Source: Prevotella sp. CAG:1092
GTDB lineage: Bacteria > Bacteroidota > Bacteroidia > Bacteroidales > Bacteroidaceae
Assembly: GCA_000436915.1 (NCBI GenBank)
Contig: HF994116.1
Location: 1-7,072, forward strand
DNA: 7,072 bases
Reading direction: 5' to 3'
This document shows positions 4,494 through 7,072 of this stretch, one piece after another; positions within the stretch are counted from its first letter, which is position 1; each line of letters opens with the position of its first letter. Made by a program: the position numbers and the translations under genes. The notes under the pieces are model-generated. The model ran no database searches. It was not told the DNA's origin and saw nothing but the letters and a program-made list of their open reading frames with translations.

Positions 4494-6632
4494 ATGAAAC
4501 AACTATTCATTCTTGCTCTTGCTGCTATGCCTTTATCTGCTATGTCGCAGGGCACAGCGCAAGACTACAAACGTGCCTACTCTCTCTATGAGAAGTTTAA
4601 GGCTGACAATGTGTTACACTCTGTAAGTAATGTGGCATGGAAAGATTCTTCTACTATGCTGGGCTACAATATCCAGACTGCCGATGGCAGACGCTGGATA
4701 ACCTATGATGCAGCCAAGGGAGAGAAGAAGGAGTATTCAAAGGTTGAGGACTACAACCATGCTATGGGTATAAAACCTCGTCAACCACAGAAACCACGAT
4801 TTGGTCGCCAACATCAGCGCCATTGGATGGAGGTGGATGAAGAAAACGTGGCACGTCCAGTTATTTCGCCCGATGGAAAATGGGAGGCATACATAGAGGA
4901 ATATAATGTGGTGGTTCATGAGGTTGGCAAACCTTATAGTGTGAAGCGTCGCCTTACTCAGGATGGTACCATCGGACTGTATTATAGCAACCAAATACAA
5001 TGGTCGCCAGATGGAACAAAGCTCTTTGTTTGTAAGCGTAAGCCTGTAGAAAAAAGATATGTCTACTATGTAGAGTCGTCGCCTGCAGACCAAGAGCAAC
5101 CTCTGCTCCACAAACAGGAGTATGCAAAGCCTGGCGATGAGTTGCCACAACATTATCCTACTATCATTGATGTGGCTACAGGCAATAGGGTGGAAGCTGA
5201 CCGTAATGCTATCGACAATCAATACGACTTGAACTGGTTTCAATGGACTCCTGACTCTCGTGCCGTAACCATGGAATACAACAAGCGCAGCCATAAGCTA
5301 TACCAGATGTTGGCTATGTCGGCAGAAACAGGTGAGCTAAAGGTTGTGGTAGAGGAAAAGTCGGATAAGTTTGTTAACTATAGTAGACTATGGCGCCAGT
5401 TTGTAAACAACGGCAAACAGCTATTGTGGACTTCCGAGCGCGACAATTGGAATCATCTATATATCGTTGACCTTGGTACCGATAATGCAAATAAGAAAGG
5501 CAAGCATGCTACTGCAACTATTCGCCAGATTACTAAGGGTGAATGGTGTGTGCGTGGTATACAATATGTAGATGAGGCTAATGCCACAATATATTTCTCA
5601 GCCTCAGGTATGAATAAAGATGAAGATCCTTATCTTATACATTATTATAAAGTGGGCTTTGATGGTAAAAACCTCACTTGCTTAACTCCTGCCAAGGGCA
5701 ACCATAGCGTAAAATATAGTTTTGACCACAAATATCTTGTAGATACATATTCTATGGTCGATAAGGCACCTGTAACCGAACTCCGTTCGGCTTACGATGG
5801 CTCATTAGTCTCTACTCTCGAAACGGCAGACATCTCAAAACTAATGGCTAATGGATGGCAAGCGCCAGAGGTGTTTACTGCAAAGGGACGTGATGGCAAG
5901 ACCGATATGTGGGGTATCATTCAGCGCCCAACTAATTTCGACCCTTCGCGCTCTTATCCTGTTATAGAGTATATCTATGCAGGTCCTGGCGATGCCTATA
6001 CTCCTAAGAGTTTCATCTCGTACAATTGGAATACAACAGCTCTTGCCGAACTTGGCTTCATCGTCGTACAGCTCGATGCTATGGGAACATCATGGCGCGG
6101 TAAGAAGTTTGAGGAGGTGTGCTATAAGAATCTTAAAGACGCAGGTTTCCCCGACCGTGAACTTTGGATAAAGGCTGCAGCCGAGAAATATCCATATATG
6201 GACTCTACTCGTGTTGGTATTTTTGGTGCAAGTGCAGGCGGACAAGAGAGTACCACAGCCGTGTTGTTACATGGTGATTTCTATAAGGCTGCCTATAGCT
6301 CGTGTGGTTGTCACGACAACCGTATGGATAAAATCTGGTGGAACGAGCAATGGATGGGATGGCCTGTAGATTCAAGCTATGTGGAATGCTCGAATGTATA
6401 TAATGCTCCGAAATTACAGCGTCCGTTGATGCTCGTTGTTGGCGAATTAGACGATAATGTAGATCCTGCATCTACCATGCAAGTGGCAAATGCACTAATC
6501 AAGGCTAACAAGGATTTTGAACTTGTGGTGCTTCCAGGAGTTCATCATACAATGGGCGAACGATTTGGTGAACACAAACGTTTTGACTTCTTTGTGAAGA
6601 ATCTGCTTGGAGTAATGCCTCCGAAGTGGTAA
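4494..6632 (+). CDS. Secreted S9-family serine peptidase, DPP IV-like
   Basis: This is a 712-residue exported peptidase of the prolyl oligopeptidase clan, predicted to cleave short peptides in the periplasm or at the cell surface. Residues 1-19 form a signal peptide (charged start, hydrophobic LFILALAAMPL, probable cleavage near AMS-QG); no lipobox Cys is present. A beta-propeller follows (about 35-460), with repeated strands such as PVISPDGKWEAYI (122-134) and IQWSPDGTKLFV (168-179), then an alpha/beta-hydrolase domain (about 465-706). The triad is visible: Ser580 in GASAGG (578-583), Asp653 in DDNVDP, and His685 in PGVHHTMGE. Tyr495 in YAGP matches the oxyanion tyrosine of DPP IV (Tyr547), and Asn655 matches Asn710. 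The length and the DDN motif fit subfamily S9B. However, the DWVYEEE-type Glu-Glu motif that binds the substrate amino terminus in true DPP IV is not found, so dipeptidyl specificity is unproven. The gene starts 3 bp after the kinase gene and is probably co-transcribed, though the pairing has no obvious metabolic logic. Confidence 0.92.
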   Translation: MKQLFILALAAMPLSAMSQGTAQDYKRAYSLYEKFKADNVLHSVSNVAWKDSSTMLGYNIQTADGRRWITYDAAKGEKKEYSKVEDYNHAMGIKPRQPQKPRFGRQHQRHWMEVDEENVARPVISPDGKWEAYIEEYNVVVHEVGKPYSVKRRLTQDGTIGLYYSNQIQWSPDGTKLFVCKRKPVEKRYVYYVESSPADQEQPLLHKQEYAKPGDELPQHYPTIIDVATGNRVEADRNAIDNQYDLNWFQWTPDSRAVTMEYNKRSHKLYQMLAMSAETGELKVVVEEKSDKFVNYSRLWRQFVNNGKQLLWTSERDNWNHLYIVDLGTDNANKKGKHATATIRQITKGEWCVRGIQYVDEANATIYFSASGMNKDEDPYLIHYYKVGFDGKNLTCLTPAKGNHSVKYSFDHKYLVDTYSMVDKAPVTELRSAYDGSLVSTLETADISKLMANGWQAPEVFTAKGRDGKTDMWGIIQRPTNFDPSRSYPVIEYIYAGPGDAYTPKSFISYNWNTTALAELGFIVVQLDAMGTSWRGKKFEEVCYKNLKDAGFPDRELWIKAAAEKYPYMDSTRVGIFGASAGGQESTTAVLLHGDFYKAAYSSCGCHDNRMDKIWWNEQWMGWPVDSSYVECSNVYNAPKLQRPLMLVVGELDDNVDPASTMQVANALIKANKDFELVVLPGVHHTMGERFGEHKRFDFFVKNLLGVMPPKW

Positions 6633-6643
6633 CAATAGTTTTA

Positions 6644-7072
6644 TCACAAAGCTAATTCTAATCCATCATATGCAAGGCTTACATCTTTTGGTAGTCTATC
6701 GGCTGACAAACGATGTAAGCCTAATTTGTGTGTAAGATGTGTGAGATAAGTCTGTTTAGCACCAGTAGCTCGTGCTATTTCTATAGCCTCCGATACCAGA
6801 ATGTGTGAGTGGTGAGGCTTTTCCCATCTTAGGGCACTAATAATTAGAGTTTCCACTCCACGAAGCATATCAAGGTTTTGTGGTGTGATAGACTTAATAT
6901 CCGTTACATATGCAACATTATCGAAGCGGAAAGCGAGGATAGGCAACTTGTCGTGCATAACCTCAATAGGAAGAATATTGATGTCGCCAATGCTGAAAGG
7001 TTTTCCTGCCTCAATGGTGTTAAGTTTCAGCTTTGGCACACCAGGATATAAATCTTCGGTGAAACAATAAGG
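6644..7072 (-). CDS. Metallo-beta-lactamase-fold hydrolase, C-terminal part (PhnP-like)
   Basis: The reading frame stays open to the right edge, so 142 C-terminal residues are visible and the N-terminal half, with the HxHxDH metal site, lies outside the window. The visible part starts PYCFTEDLYPGVPKLKL and carries later metal-site motifs: His in PIEVMHDKLP, Asp in YVTDIKS, and the cluster THLTHKLGLH. ALRWEKPHHSHI and AYDGLEL near the end are typical of the PhnP/MBL-fold group common in Bacteroidetes, whose members are usually about 250 residues. PhnP itself is a cyclic phosphodiesterase, but most relatives have no assigned substrate and no phosphonate genes are visible here, so no specific reaction is claimed. 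A GTG codon at 7037-7039 is internal, not the start, because coding homology continues upstream. The stop converges on the peptidase gene, with 11 bp between them and no room for a terminator. Confidence 0.85.
   Translation of the reverse strand, partial: PYCFTEDLYPGVPKLKLNTIEAGKPFSIGDINILPIEVMHDKLPILAFRFDNVAYVTDIKSITPQNLDMLRGVETLIISALRWEKPHHSHILVSEAIEIARATGAKQTYLTHLTHKLGLHRLSADRLPKDVSLAYDGLELAL

Noticed and set aside
4737..5294. A 185-codon leftward open frame inside the peptidase gene
   Set aside because: It overlaps a fully supported S9 peptidase on the opposite strand and shows no family motifs.

Overview
The window reads as an ordinary chromosomal core region of a Bacteroidales bacterium, most likely Prevotella or a close relative. 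The evidence for this is indirect but consistent. Two divergent promoters each carry a perfect Bacteroidetes-type -7 box (TAnnTTTG). Gene starts follow A-rich leaders without Shine-Dalgarno sequences. TrmD has a Bacteroides-style sequence (GGFAGMVM). One gap holds an A/T-rich short tandem repeat of a kind I associate with Bacteroidales intergenic DNA. No mobile element, CRISPR array, tRNA or rRNA was seen.

Layout, left to right. Positions 4-31 hold a rightward intrinsic terminator for a gene beyond the left edge, convergent with trmD. The leftward pair ligA (719-2695) and trmD (37-711), 7 bp apart, forms an apparent operon. It is read from a promoter at 2768-2775, with a leader containing two perfect inverted repeats. 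The 149-bp gap 2696-2844 is a divergent promoter region. Rightward from it come a freestanding B3/B4-domain protein (2845-3510), a 158-bp gap with an A-rich repeat array and a perfect 9-bp hairpin, then a type II pantothenate kinase (3669-4490). The kinase is followed after 3 bp by a secreted S9-family serine peptidase (4494-6632). A leftward metallo-beta-lactamase-fold hydrolase (6644 to beyond 7072) converges on the peptidase with only 11 bp between stop codons. No gene-free stretch reaches 300 bases.

Functionally these are mostly housekeeping genes: DNA ligation, tRNA m1G37 methylation, the first step of coenzyme A synthesis and peptide degradation. I found no sign of a new multi-gene system. 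The most noteworthy item is the LigA. It is a full-length NAD+-dependent ligase with an intact Lys nucleophile, zinc-finger cysteines and BRCT domain, but it departs from the canonical sequence at several usually conserved active-site positions. It resembles, from memory, ligases of gut Firmicutes more than the usual Bacteroidetes LigA. Secondary points of interest are the hairpin-bearing ligA leader, the repeat array that includes the B3/B4 gene's stop codon, and the peptidase that lacks the DPP IV Glu-Glu motif.
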